A stretch of DNA of 39,921 nucleotides from Akkermansiaceae bacterium UBA956 (lineage in GTDB: Bacteria; Verrucomicrobiota; Verrucomicrobiia; Verrucomicrobiales; Akkermansiaceae), in NCBI GenBank assembly GCA_002293145.1, contig DBCO01000036.1:1-39921 (forward strand). The letters are read 5' to 3'. Below the pieces are notes generated by a model that worked only from the letters and a program-made list of their open reading frames with translations, had not been told where the DNA came from and searched no databases. Positions 7,521 through 14,686 of the stretch are shown one piece after another; within the stretch, counting starts at the first letter, position 1; every line of letters starts with the position of its first letter. A program made the position numbers and the translations under genes.

Positions 7521-8810
7521 TCACTTTTTTCCCAATTCATGCCACGCGCGTTCGACTTCCTGTCCGATGATGCGAATTCCCTCGCTCACGATCTCCGCGG
7601 GCATCGTAAATGTCATGCGCAGGCATTCATGGCGATGCCGCCATTCCACGCTGTCATCGAGCCCAAAGAAAAAGTAGTGCCCCGAAATAATCAACACACC
7701 GCGTGCTTTCAGTCGCTCATACAGCTCGCGCGAGGTGATCGGCAGCCCAGGAAACCACAGCCACAGAAACAACGCTCCTTCGCTGCGATGGAAGTGATAA
7801 TCAAATCGCTCGGCAAAATACTCACGCACCCAGTTTTGCGCTTGCTGGGATTTTTCGATATAAAATGGTCGCACGACTTCGTTCGAGAGGCGCAAAATTT
7901 CTCGCGATTCGAACAGCGGACGCACAATGGCCTGACCGATGTTTGGATTTGCCAGTCCTACAACCGCCGACATGTTTGCAATCGCAGCTGCCACTGCAGG
8001 ATGTGCCACCACGATCCCCGTGCGTGTGCCGGGCAGGCCCAGTTTCGACAAGCTCAAGGTGAGGATGATGTGCTCATTCCAGACCGGTGTCGCCTCAGTG
8101 AAAATGATGTTTGGAAAGGGCGCACCGTAGGCATTATCAATGATCAGAGGAATCCCCTTGTCCTTGGCCATAACGGCGAGGCGGGCAATTTCATCATCGG
8201 TGAGAACATTGCCCGTGGGATTGGTGGGACGCGACACACAGATCGCCGCGATGTTGTCACCGATGCTCAGCGTATCGAAATCGACGCGATACTTGAACTC
8301 ATGCGGGCCTGTGTGTTCGATCCGCGGCGGATGAGCATGAAACAAATCATCGCGCACCGATTGATTGGCGTAGCCGATGTATTCGGGCACCAAGGGTAGC
8401 AAAATCTTGCGCTTTCGGCCATCGGCCATTTCCCCTGCAAGCAAGTGAAACAAAAAGAAAAATGCCGTCTGTCCACCACAGGTGATGGCGAGATTGTCAG
8501 GCGAAACATCCCAAGAAAACTGCTGCCGCAGCATCGTGGCGAGCGATTGTAAAAATGCTGGATTGCCGCGTGGTGGCTCGTAGTTACCGAGGCAACGCTC
8601 CATTTCACCCTCGCTGCGAAGGATTTCCTCCATGCGCTCGCGCCAACGAGCATCGATGGCAGGGATGTGCGCGGGTTGACCGCCGCCTAACATCTTGATG
8701 TCCGAGCCGCCATGAGCTAGAGCCTGACCAAGGTCATCCATCAATTCAGAAATGCCACTAGAGCCGCCGAGGCGCAAACCGATTTGAGAAAATTCAAACA
8801 TAAAAGTCAT
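7521..8810 (-). CDS. avtA: Valine-pyruvate transaminase
   Basis: A PLP-dependent fold-type I aminotransferase that converts pyruvate and valine to alanine and 2-oxoisovalerate (transaminase C), in the cytoplasm. Similarity to E. coli AvtA runs throughout: MLGGGQPAHIPAI, LGNYEPPRGNPAFLQSLA, ITCGGQTAFFFLFHLLAG, LVPEYIGYANQ, CVSRPTNPTGNVLTD, IDNAYGAPFPNIIF, and LSLSKLGLPGTRTG with the PLP lysine in SLSK. The start at ATG 8810 (MTFMFEFSQ) was chosen over the longer open frame from 8870 because it matches the E. coli start MTF; ATG 8801 is an alternative. No strong ribosome-binding site is visible. The gene is divergent from the peroxiredoxin gene, with 69 bp between them. Confidence 0.95.
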   Translation of the reverse strand: MTFMFEFSQIGLRLGGSSGISELMDDLGQALAHGGSDIKMLGGGQPAHIPAIDARWRERMEEILRSEGEMERCLGNYEPPRGNPAFLQSLATMLRQQFSWDVSPDNLAITCGGQTAFFFLFHLLAGEMADGRKRKILLPLVPEYIGYANQSVRDDLFHAHPPRIEHTGPHEFKYRVDFDTLSIGDNIAAICVSRPTNPTGNVLTDDEIARLAVMAKDKGIPLIIDNAYGAPFPNIIFTEATPVWNEHIILTLSLSKLGLPGTRTGIVVAHPAVAAAIANMSAVVGLANPNIGQAIVRPLFESREILRLSNEVVRPFYIEKSQQAQNWVREYFAERFDYHFHRSEGALFLWLWFPGLPITSRELYERLKARGVLIISGHYFFFGLDDSVEWRHRHECLRMTFTMPAEIVSEGIRIIGQEVERAWHELGKK

Positions 8811-8879
8811 CGCGCAGGGTTGACCAGTTGCCAGATTGCAGTAGGATGGCGCACCCCCTTGAACAACCAATATACTGAT

Positions 8880-9371
8880 ATGTCAATTAAAGTAGGAGAT
8901 AAAGCACCAGATTTCACACTCGTGACCAAAACCGCCGAAGGCCCCGCCCTGTTCACTCTGTCCGAACACGTAGGTTCCTCGAACATCCTGATCCTCTTCG
9001 TGCCCATGGCCTTCACGGGCGTTTGCACTACAGAGTTTTGCGATATTTCCAATGGCATCGCCGAATACGAGGCTCTGAATGCCAAAGTGATCGGCATCAG
9101 TGGCGACAATCCCTTTGCGCAAGCTGCTTGGGCAGAAAAAGAAGGCATCACCATACCACTACTCAGCGACTACGAGCACACAGCAGCCAAAACCTATGGC
9201 GTAGCTTACGAGCAATTCCTGCCCGAGGCCAACTTGATCATGGGTGGCGTGCCAAAACGCTCGGCATTTGTCGTCGATAAAAACGGCATCGTTCAATATG
9301 CCGAGGTCCAAGAGCACCCGAAAGATCTGCCAAACTTCGATGCGATCAAAGAGACTCTGAAGTCACTCTAA
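8880..9371 (+). CDS. Peroxiredoxin (AhpC/TSA family)
   Basis: A 163-residue thioredoxin-fold peroxidase that reduces hydrogen peroxide and alkyl hydroperoxides in the cytoplasm. The N-terminus MSIKVGDKAPDFTL is canonical. The peroxidatic motif is FTGVCTTEFC with C49 (Thr and Pro of the P-x-x-x-T-x-x-C pattern at P42 and T46). C54, five residues later, could be a resolving cysteine of BCP type, or the enzyme may be AhpE-like 1-Cys. The C-terminal half has KRSAFVVDKNGIVQYAEV. The start at ATG 8880 fits the family N-terminus; an open frame extends upstream to 8784 but overlaps avtA. It is followed by a strong terminator at 9397. Confidence 0.94.
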   Translation: MSIKVGDKAPDFTLVTKTAEGPALFTLSEHVGSSNILILFVPMAFTGVCTTEFCDISNGIAEYEALNAKVIGISGDNPFAQAAWAEKEGITIPLLSDYEHTAAKTYGVAYEQFLPEANLIMGGVPKRSAFVVDKNGIVQYAEVQEHPKDLPNFDAIKETLKSL

Positions 9372-9396
9372 TCGTCCTTGTTTTTCGATTCAATCC

Positions 9397-9442
9397 ATCC
9401 CACCCCATCACGCGACAATCGCAGGTGGGGTGGGATTTTTTT
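9397..9442 (+). terminator. Rho-independent terminator of the peroxiredoxin gene
   Basis: ATCCCACCCC (9397-9406) pairs perfectly with GGGGTGGGAT (9427-9436), followed by a run of seven T ending at 9442. It begins 25 bp after the stop codon. Confidence 0.9.
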
Positions 9443-10049
9443 CTGTTGGGGCAAGCTGATATTCGGCATCGAGGAACATGACGAAATTCACCCCAGCCCC
9501 TTGCCCTCCACCGTTTCTGTGGCAAACGACCTTCCTGCGATGAAAAGAAAGGTAAGGAAACAAAGCCGAAATCACCCCCGATGAGTCGAATGAAAATCTG
9601 AGGCGCGGAGTTTGCACAGACAAGCGCAAAGTTTTTTTCTCATTCTCTCAACACCTCATGACTTTCTCCAAATCTTCGTGGCTTCGTGTGAAAATCATCG
9701 AGTAACACCATGGAACACCCCATTTTCCTAATCCTGAGAACTCTTTTGTGGATCGGGTGTTTCACCATCGTTGACGTCACAGCACATGACCCAACGCCAG
9801 GAACATTCGACCTCGGTGTGAGGATGTAGCCGCAAGGTGATTCCTTTGCGGGCATGACTCTTAAAGGTTTTGCAGCCGCCACGTAGGAATCATTACAGAA
9901 GCGCCGCGAGCTAGAGGAAGCGCAGGCCCGACTCGTAACCAGCTCTCAGGACTTCTCTTTTGTAATTTGTTACGACTTTTTCGGGAAAAAATGAGCCCGC
10001 TAAAAATTCCACTTGCCAGATTGTCAAATTATACTATTTCTGAACGCGT
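9443..10049. other. Gene-free stretch with degenerate intergenic repeat phrases
   Basis: No convincing reading frame on either strand; open frames here (for example an 80-codon minus frame at 9640-9882) lack protein-like composition. The stretch contains phrases that recur as intergenic repeats in Verrucomicrobiota, Planctomycetota and Bacteroidota, such as CTTCGTGGCTTCGTGTGAAA near 9679 and CACCCCAGCCCCTTGCCCT near 9491. These are from memory and suggest repeat debris. The promoter of the small lipoprotein gene is probably in the AT-rich end (9960-10045). Confidence 0.5.
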
Positions 10050-10226
10050 ATGAAATACTTTTTGCTCTGCGCTGCTGCACTCAGCCTCGTTTCTTGCAAC
10101 ACAGCCATCGGGATCTATCGCGATGGCAAGCAAGGCGTGATCTGGACGAAGAACAAAATCCAAGAATCCCGCAACAATAGCGGTGGTGGCGACGGCTACG
10201 ACCCTTATGGAGCGCCAACTTATTAA
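10050..10226 (+). CDS. Small lipoprotein, 58 residues
   Basis: ATG 10050 opens a 58-codon frame ending in TAA at 10224-10226. Residues 1-16 are a lipoprotein signal peptide (MKYFLLCAAALSLVSC) with a good lipobox LVSC and an acylated Cys16. The mature part (NTAIGIYRDGKQGVIWTKNK, then a Ser-Asn-Gly-rich linker and DPYGAPTY) is hydrophilic. Type: probably an outer- or inner-membrane lipoprotein; no family recognised. It is convergent with dinB, the stop codons separated by only 4 bp. Supported by start, lipobox and hydrophobic core, but by no homologue that I can name. Confidence 0.7.
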   Translation: MKYFLLCAAALSLVSCNTAIGIYRDGKQGVIWTKNKIQESRNNSGGGDGYDPYGAPTY

Positions 10227-10230
10227 TTGG

Positions 10231-11280
10231 TCACTCCTCGGCGAGCAAAAATTCCATTTGTTGCTGATCAACCTCATCAGCAAAGCGCAGGCCAACTCCT
10301 AGAAGCCTCACGGCACGACCATTCCCCCGCCGCCAAGCTTCTTCGAGCAATTCACCATACACCGCCTCGTCCATGTATGTAGCAGCGCGCTCGGCCGTTG
10401 TCCTCTGAAAGTCGGTAAATTTCAATTTCACGACCACCCCGCGTATCGCTCGATCAATGTGATGCCGCTGAAAATCATCACGCACACTGGCAATCATTGC
10501 CCCCAGCAGAGATCGTAGCGCCGGCAAGGTCTCGATGGAATCCAAGAAGGTTTTTTCTTCGCTGAGCGACTTGCTCAAGCGCTCCGACTCGACCTCACGA
10601 GCATCGATACCATGGCACATGTCCCACAGATCAATCCCAGCATTGCCAAATCGTTTGACCAAGTCTGCGCGGTCCATGCGTCTGAGGTCCTCACAAGTTC
10701 GCACGCCTACTGCCGACATACGCTCGCTCATTTTCTTGCCCACGCCCCAGAGCTTTTCCACCGGCAATCTGCGCATAAATTCGGCAGCATCATCGAGCTT
10801 CACTTCATGCTGACCATTCGGTTTCTCCCAGTCACTGGCGATTTTTGCGATCAATTTGTTAGGCCCAATGCCCGCCGATGCCGTCAGCTGCGTTTCCTCG
10901 AAAATCTGTGCACGGATCTCGCGAGCGATCGCCGCGCCTGATGTTTGCCACTCGCTCACATCCAAGTAGGCCTCATCGAGCGATAGCGGTTCGATTTTTT
11001 CGGTGAAGCGACCAAAAATCGCACGGATTTGCGAACTCACAGCCCGATACAACTCAAAGCGCACGGGGATCATTTCCAAATGCGGACACAGCGCCAAGGC
11101 CTTGAAAACAGGCATTGCCGAGCGGCATCCATACTTGCGAGCTACATAATTCGCCGTAGTCAGGACGCCACGCCGCCCATTGCCGCCAACAGCCACAGGC
11201 TTCCCTCGCAGCGATGGATTTTCGCGCTCCTCAATCGCTGCGTAAAAGCAGTCCATATCGATGTGTATAATTTTTCGCAC
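10231..11280 (-). CDS. dinB: DNA polymerase IV (Y-family translesion polymerase)
   Basis: A 349-residue Y-family polymerase (E. coli Pol IV has 351), which copies past DNA lesions. The N-terminus RKIIHIDMDCFYAAIEERE carries the metal ligand D8; SLDEAYLDVSE carries D102 and E103. The helix-hairpin-helix (LWGVGKKMSERMSAVGV) and little-finger domain (residues 230-340) are complete. The start is GTG at 11280, chosen because it gives the canonical N-terminus. The gene is divergent from the cyclophilin lipoprotein gene with 45 bp between them. I saw no LexA-box candidate that I would defend. Confidence 0.96.
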   Translation of the reverse strand: MRKIIHIDMDCFYAAIEERENPSLRGKPVAVGGNGRRGVLTTANYVARKYGCRSAMPVFKALALCPHLEMIPVRFELYRAVSSQIRAIFGRFTEKIEPLSLDEAYLDVSEWQTSGAAIAREIRAQIFEETQLTASAGIGPNKLIAKIASDWEKPNGQHEVKLDDAAEFMRRLPVEKLWGVGKKMSERMSAVGVRTCEDLRRMDRADLVKRFGNAGIDLWDMCHGIDAREVESERLSKSLSEEKTFLDSIETLPALRSLLGAMIASVRDDFQRHHIDRAIRGVVVKLKFTDFQRTTAERAATYMDEAVYGELLEEAWRRGNGRAVRLLGVGLRFADEVDQQQMEFLLAEE

Positions 11281-11325
11281 CTCGTTCTTGTCAGTAGCCC
11301 GTTCTTGGGCTAGACTTTCTACACG

Positions 11326-12006
11326 ATGAAACTACGTCTTGCCACACTTATCATTTCCACCATGGCCCTATTCTCCTGCAATACCAAGGAAAACGCCCAA
11401 GAAAAGCCCGCAGAAACCAAGGCTCCTGCAGCAACTGAAAGCGCTGTAGCAGAATCCCAAATCAACATCAAAACCAATCACGGCTCCATCGTGGTCGAGC
11501 TCGATAAGGAAAAAGCGCCAGTCACCGTGGCGAACTTTCTCAGCTACGTAGAGAAAAAACATTTCGACAACACGGTATTCCACCGCGTCATCGGCAACTT
11601 CATGATTCAAGGTGGCGGCTTTAGCGCAGAAAGCGGCAGCCTCGTCGAAAAAACTAGCGGTAAAGGCATCGCCAACGAAGCCAAAAATGGACTCAAAAAC
11701 GACCGTGGCACCATCGCCATGGCTCGCACCGGCGATCCAAACTCCGCCACCGCTCAGTTCTTCATTAACACCGTCGATAACGCCATGCTCAATGCCCCCA
11801 ACCCCGATGGTCACGGCTATGCCGTATTTGGCAAAGTCGTCAAAGGCATGGATGTCGTGGACAAGATCAAGGCCGTGCCCACCGGCAGGACTCCGCTCAC
11901 AATGATTCACCCCACCACTGGCGAAAAAATCACCCAACCCAGCCCTGATGTCCCCACCGCCAATGTGGTCATCGAGTCGATCACTTTGGTAAATGCAGCG
12001 CAATAA
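11326..12006 (+). CDS. Lipoprotein peptidyl-prolyl cis-trans isomerase (cyclophilin type)
   Basis: A 226-residue cyclophilin. Residues 1-18 are a lipoprotein signal (lipobox LFSC, acylated Cys18). An Ala/Glu/Lys-rich linker reaches about residue 43, and the cyclophilin domain follows (INIKTNHGSIVVELDKEKAP, FHRVIGNFMIQGGG, GTIAMARTGDPNSATAQFFI, GYAVFGKVVKGMDVVDKI). Active-site residues FHR, QGG and QFFI are all present. The family catalyses proline isomerisation in folding proteins; here it is periplasmic and membrane-anchored. It is 48 bp upstream of the siroheme-decarboxylase-like gene and may be co-transcribed. Confidence 0.95.
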   Translation: MKLRLATLIISTMALFSCNTKENAQEKPAETKAPAATESAVAESQINIKTNHGSIVVELDKEKAPVTVANFLSYVEKKHFDNTVFHRVIGNFMIQGGGFSAESGSLVEKTSGKGIANEAKNGLKNDRGTIAMARTGDPNSATAQFFINTVDNAMLNAPNPDGHGYAVFGKVVKGMDVVDKIKAVPTGRTPLTMIHPTTGEKITQPSPDVPTANVVIESITLVNAAQ

Positions 12007-12054
12007 TGCATCCGCGCCCTTCCTCTCAAACCAAAAAACGAAGTTTACTTACTG

Positions 12055-13149
12055 ATGATCCCCACGGAACACAACGACCCGATCAACGCGCAAATTCTCG
12101 CTGTTTCGGAAGACCTGATCTCAGGTTTCCAAGCCCACCCCTTTGAACTAATTGCCGAAAAATCAGGAGTGCCATTTGATACCGTCATCGAGCGCATCAA
12201 AGCCATGCTTGAGGCTGGCGTCATTCGCCGCGTGCGCCAAACCTTACTCTCAACCAAGCTTGCCCACGGAGCTCTCGTCGCTTGGCGTTTGCCCGAAGAA
12301 CATCTCAACGATGCCTTCGAGTTCATGTCCAAGGAAGATCCATTCTCGGGGCACGTTGTTATCCGCTCGACCGATACTGAAGTTTCCGGCTCCGGCTACC
12401 GCCTGTGGACCACCCTAAAAGTGCCCGTCGGTCAATCGCTCGACCATCATGCCACCGTGCTCAAGCGATTGGTCAAAGCAGATGAATACTTGCTCATGCC
12501 CGCCAACGGGGTCTTCGCCCTCGGCGTAGGCCACATCAGACGCCGCACCCTCGAACCCGGTGATAAAACCGATGAACCTGCGGTGATGATGACCACTGCC
12601 ACCGTCGATCTCGACCAAGAAGAATGGGATGTATTGCTCGCGCTCAAAGAAGAACTTACCCTCGACGAAATCGGCTCACATCCCTGGGACAAACGCGCCG
12701 AAATTGCCGGTGTTTCCTTAGCTCGCTTCTGCGAAGTTGCCGAGACCCTCAATGTCAAAAAAGTGATCGGTCGCTTCTCCACTTTCCTCGAACACGTCAA
12801 ACCATCTGCAACTGGCGAGCGCGTGACCCGCTTCAATGGTCTCTTCCACTGGGCCGTGCCAAAAGGTCGTGAGATCGAAGGAGGCAGCGAGGTCGGACGT
12901 CACCATTGCATGACCCATTGCTATTGGCGCGAGGGCGGCCCGCAATTCGGCGATGTCAATATCATGGGTGTCGTTCACGGCACCGAGAAAGCTCGTGTTT
13001 TGGAACACAAAGCTGCGATTGATCGCCACCTCGAATCCGTCGGCATGCCCGTGAGCTACACCAACGTATTTTGGGGCGGTCGCTCGGAAATCAAGCCCTC
13101 AGAAATTTCGCCAAAAGCCTACCAAGAATGGCACGATAAACATCTCTAA
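12055..13149 (+). CDS. Fused siroheme decarboxylase-like protein (AhbA-AhbB/NirD-L type, Lrp/AsnC fold)
   Basis: A 364-residue protein with two Lrp/AsnC-like halves. Half one has a winged helix at about 11-60 (FELIAEKSGVPFDTVIERIK, GVIRRVRQ) and a ligand-like domain at 70-165. Half two has a winged helix at 185-240 (WDVLLALKEELTLDEIG, KKVIGRF) and a domain at 258-345 with GRHHCMTHCYWREG and FGDVNIMGVVHG. The phrases IRRV, SHCY/THCY and YNxxxMVHG are signatures of AhbA/AhbB and NirD/L/G/H, which decarboxylate siroheme to didecarboxysiroheme in alternative haem or haem d1 synthesis. Those enzymes are usually two chains; NirDL fusions are known. No other haem gene is nearby, so a role as a transcriptional regulator of Lrp type is not excluded. 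Confidence 0.75.
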   Translation: MIPTEHNDPINAQILAVSEDLISGFQAHPFELIAEKSGVPFDTVIERIKAMLEAGVIRRVRQTLLSTKLAHGALVAWRLPEEHLNDAFEFMSKEDPFSGHVVIRSTDTEVSGSGYRLWTTLKVPVGQSLDHHATVLKRLVKADEYLLMPANGVFALGVGHIRRRTLEPGDKTDEPAVMMTTATVDLDQEEWDVLLALKEELTLDEIGSHPWDKRAEIAGVSLARFCEVAETLNVKKVIGRFSTFLEHVKPSATGERVTRFNGLFHWAVPKGREIEGGSEVGRHHCMTHCYWREGGPQFGDVNIMGVVHGTEKARVLEHKAAIDRHLESVGMPVSYTNVFWGGRSEIKPSEISPKAYQEWHDKHL

Positions 13150-13174
13150 AATTTGCTAGGAAATCCTGTAATGA

Positions 13175-13207
13175 AAAAAAGCACTGCCAACGAGGCATTG
13201 CTTTTTT
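13175..13207. terminator. Bidirectional terminator between convergent genes
   Basis: AAAAAAGCACTGCC (13175-13188) pairs with GGCATTGCTTTTTT (13194-13207) with one mismatch around a 5-base loop. The A-run on one side and the T-run on the other serve both the plus-strand siroheme-decarboxylase-like gene and the minus-strand rsfS. Confidence 0.9.
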
Positions 13208-13241
13208 CAATCAATCAACGGATCTACCGCTCACATCGACA

Positions 13242-13598
13242 TCATCGCCACTCGACTGGTTTTGCCTTGGCCCACAGTGATTCGAGATCGTAAAATTCGC
13301 GCATTTCCGAATGGAGCACGTGAACCATGACATCGATGTAATCAAGCACCACCCAACGGCTGTCGGCATTGCCTTCTGATAAAATCGGACGCACATCGTG
13401 CCACTCGATCACGTGACCTGCCACATCGCGCATGATCGCACGCAGGTGAGGCATGGAGGAGCCAGAGCAGAGTACCACGAAATCCGTGATCGTCGAGAGT
13501 CCGCTTACGTCCCAGACCTGAATATCTTCCGCCTGCATTTCTTCGGCGGCTTTTGCACAGGCTTGCGCCAACTCGATTCCCTTCACTTTTTCACTCAT
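13242..13598 (-). CDS. rsfS: Ribosome silencing factor RsfS (Iojap family)
   Basis: A 118-residue Iojap-family protein that binds L14 on the 50S subunit and blocks subunit joining under starvation. Diagnostic segments are DIQVWDVSGLSTITDFVVLC, SGSSMPHLRAI, WVVLDYIDVMVHVLHSEMRE and FYDLESLW near the C-terminus. Length is typical (105-120). It is an isolated minus-strand gene; nadD, its usual neighbour, is not adjacent. Confidence 0.95.
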   Translation of the reverse strand: MSEKVKGIELAQACAKAAEEMQAEDIQVWDVSGLSTITDFVVLCSGSSMPHLRAIMRDVAGHVIEWHDVRPILSEGNADSRWVVLDYIDVMVHVLHSEMREFYDLESLWAKAKPVEWR

Positions 13599-13758
13599 AC
13601 GTTTGTCACCTGATTCACGCTTTCGCAGCGCGCTCGGAGGGCAAAAGTATCACAAATTGTAGGAGAATGAAGAACCAAATGAAAAAATCGTCAAAAATTT
13701 CCATTTCTCATTACTTTTTACTTGCCACATCACTTTCGATCGCTATTCTCTGCGCCCC

Positions 13759-13968
13759 ATGCCAGGTCCATCAGGCACATCCAAAACAAGAAAAGCTGTC
13801 GCCAAACGATTCAAGATCACCGGCACAGGCAAAGTTCTACGTCGTAAACAAGGCAAGCGCCACATTCTTCAAAAGAAGAGTTCTAAGCGTAAGCGTGCTC
13901 TCGGGCGCGCAGGTCTAGTTTCCGCTGCTGACATCAAAAATGTCAAAGAGAACCTGCCTTTCGGTTAA
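13759..13968 (+). CDS. rpmI: 50S ribosomal protein L35
   Basis: A 69-residue, strongly basic protein: TRKAVAKRFKITGTGKVLRR, KRHILQKKSSKRKR and the C-terminal KENLPFG match bacterial L35. The N-terminus MPGPSGTSK is a few residues longer than the usual MPKMKT; no better start is in frame. A weak sigma-70-like promoter (TTGCCA, 16 bases, TATTCT) ends about 10 bp before the start codon, which would make the mRNA almost leaderless; this is speculative. It precedes rplT by 139 bp, which hold the structured leader described separately. infC, normally in front of rpmI, is 15 kb away. Confidence 0.95.
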   Translation: MPGPSGTSKTRKAVAKRFKITGTGKVLRRKQGKRHILQKKSSKRKRALGRAGLVSAADIKNVKENLPFG

Positions 13969-13993
13969 TTGAGTCGCAGTGACATCTGCGCAC

Positions 13994-14067
13994 CCACCCG
14001 CGGTTCGGGTGGACTCCACACAGCCTGCTCCTTCACCGGAGTCATTCGTCAGGCGAGACTGTGGGAG
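13994..14067 (+). promoter_or_regulatory. Structured RNA leader of rplT (putative L20 autoregulatory site)
   Basis: Between rpmI and rplT two elements fold. A 7-bp hairpin pairs CCACCCG (13994-14000) with CGGGTGG (14006-14012). A nested three-helix structure follows: an outer helix of nine pairs with one bulged A (14014-14023 with 14059-14067), a middle helix CCTG/CAGG (14024-14027 with 14050-14053) and an inner helix CTCC/GGAG (14028-14031 with 14038-14041). The rplT ATG is 40 nt downstream. Autoregulation of rplT by L20 through structured leaders is established in E. coli and Bacillus; whether this fold is the same class is inference. Confidence 0.6.
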
Positions 14068-14107
14068 TATTTGAAAACAACAGCCTGCCGATAGAACAAA
14101 CAAACAC

Positions 14108-14479
14108 ATGTCAAGAGCCACCAATTCCCCGGCCAGCCGCAAACGCCGCAAGCGTACGCTGCTCCGTGCGAAAGGCTTCCGCGGTTTCCGCTCGAAGCTT
14201 TTCCGCTATGCGAAGGACGCTGTTCGTAAGGCACAAACTTACGAATATCGCGACCGTAAGAAGCGCAAAGGTCAATTCCGCCGTCTGTGGATCGCACGTA
14301 TAAGCGCTGCGACTCGCAACGAAGGTCTTACCTACTCGCGTTTCATCGAAGGTCTCAAGGCTGCTGGTATCGAAGCCGACCGCAAGATCCTTTCGGATCT
14401 GGCGATCACCGATGCTGCTGCTTTCAGTGCCATCGTCGCTCAGGCCAAGAAAGCTCTGGAAGCCAAAGCCGCTGCTTAA
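14108..14479 (+). CDS. rplT: 50S ribosomal protein L20
   Basis: A 123-residue protein that binds 23S rRNA early in 50S assembly. Diagnostic features: a basic N-terminal tail (SRKRRKRTLLRAKGFRGFRS), the YEYRDRKKRKGQFRRLWIAR block, and RNEGLTYSRFIEGLKAAGIE in the globular part. Length is normal. It is the second gene of the rpmI-rplT unit and is followed by a strong terminator. Confidence 0.97.
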   Translation: MSRATNSPASRKRRKRTLLRAKGFRGFRSKLFRYAKDAVRKAQTYEYRDRKKRKGQFRRLWIARISAATRNEGLTYSRFIEGLKAAGIEADRKILSDLAITDAAAFSAIVAQAKKALEAKAAA

Positions 14480-14515
14480 TCGCACGGTCTGCCTCTAGAA
14501 CAGAAACCTCAAACG

Positions 14516-14549
14516 AAAACACCGCCCGGTTCGCCGAGCGGTGTTTTTT
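14516..14549 (+). terminator. Rho-independent terminator of rpmI-rplT
   Basis: AAAACACCGCCCGG (14516-14529) pairs with CCGAGCGGTGTTTT (14534-14547) with one mismatch around a TTCG tetraloop and runs into a T tract. The stop codon of rplT is 37 bp upstream. Confidence 0.92.
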
Positions 14550-14686
14550 ATTACGTTATAAAGGGTTTGAACCGCAGAGTTTAACACAGCTGCTTGATCG
14601 AACCCAAGTAAACGATAGCTCGATCTTGTTCATCTTGAAAATCTTGAAATCTTGTAACGAAACGCCACAAGCCAGATCAACCAGCG

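Noticed and set aside
7539..8399. 286-codon plus frame opposite avtA
   Set aside because: Antisense shadow of a transaminase with full-length similarity to AvtA.
9640..9882. 80-codon minus frame in the gene-free region
   Set aside because: It crosses the CTTCGTGGCTTCGTGTG repeat phrase and has no protein-like features or start context.
11368..12003. 211-codon minus frame opposite the cyclophilin gene
   Set aside because: Antisense shadow of a gene with clear cyclophilin motifs.
13667..13918. Plus-strand frame starting at ATG 13667 after TAGGAG with a signal-peptide-like stretch, overlapping rpmI out of frame
   Set aside because: It overlaps L35 over most of its length and the C-terminal part is just rpmI read in another frame; the hydrophobic run is probably chance.
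14610..14665. TTGTTCATCTTGAAAATC-type phrase downstream of rplT
   Set aside because: A common degenerate intergenic phrase in related phyla; too short and too degenerate to call a repeat from one copy.
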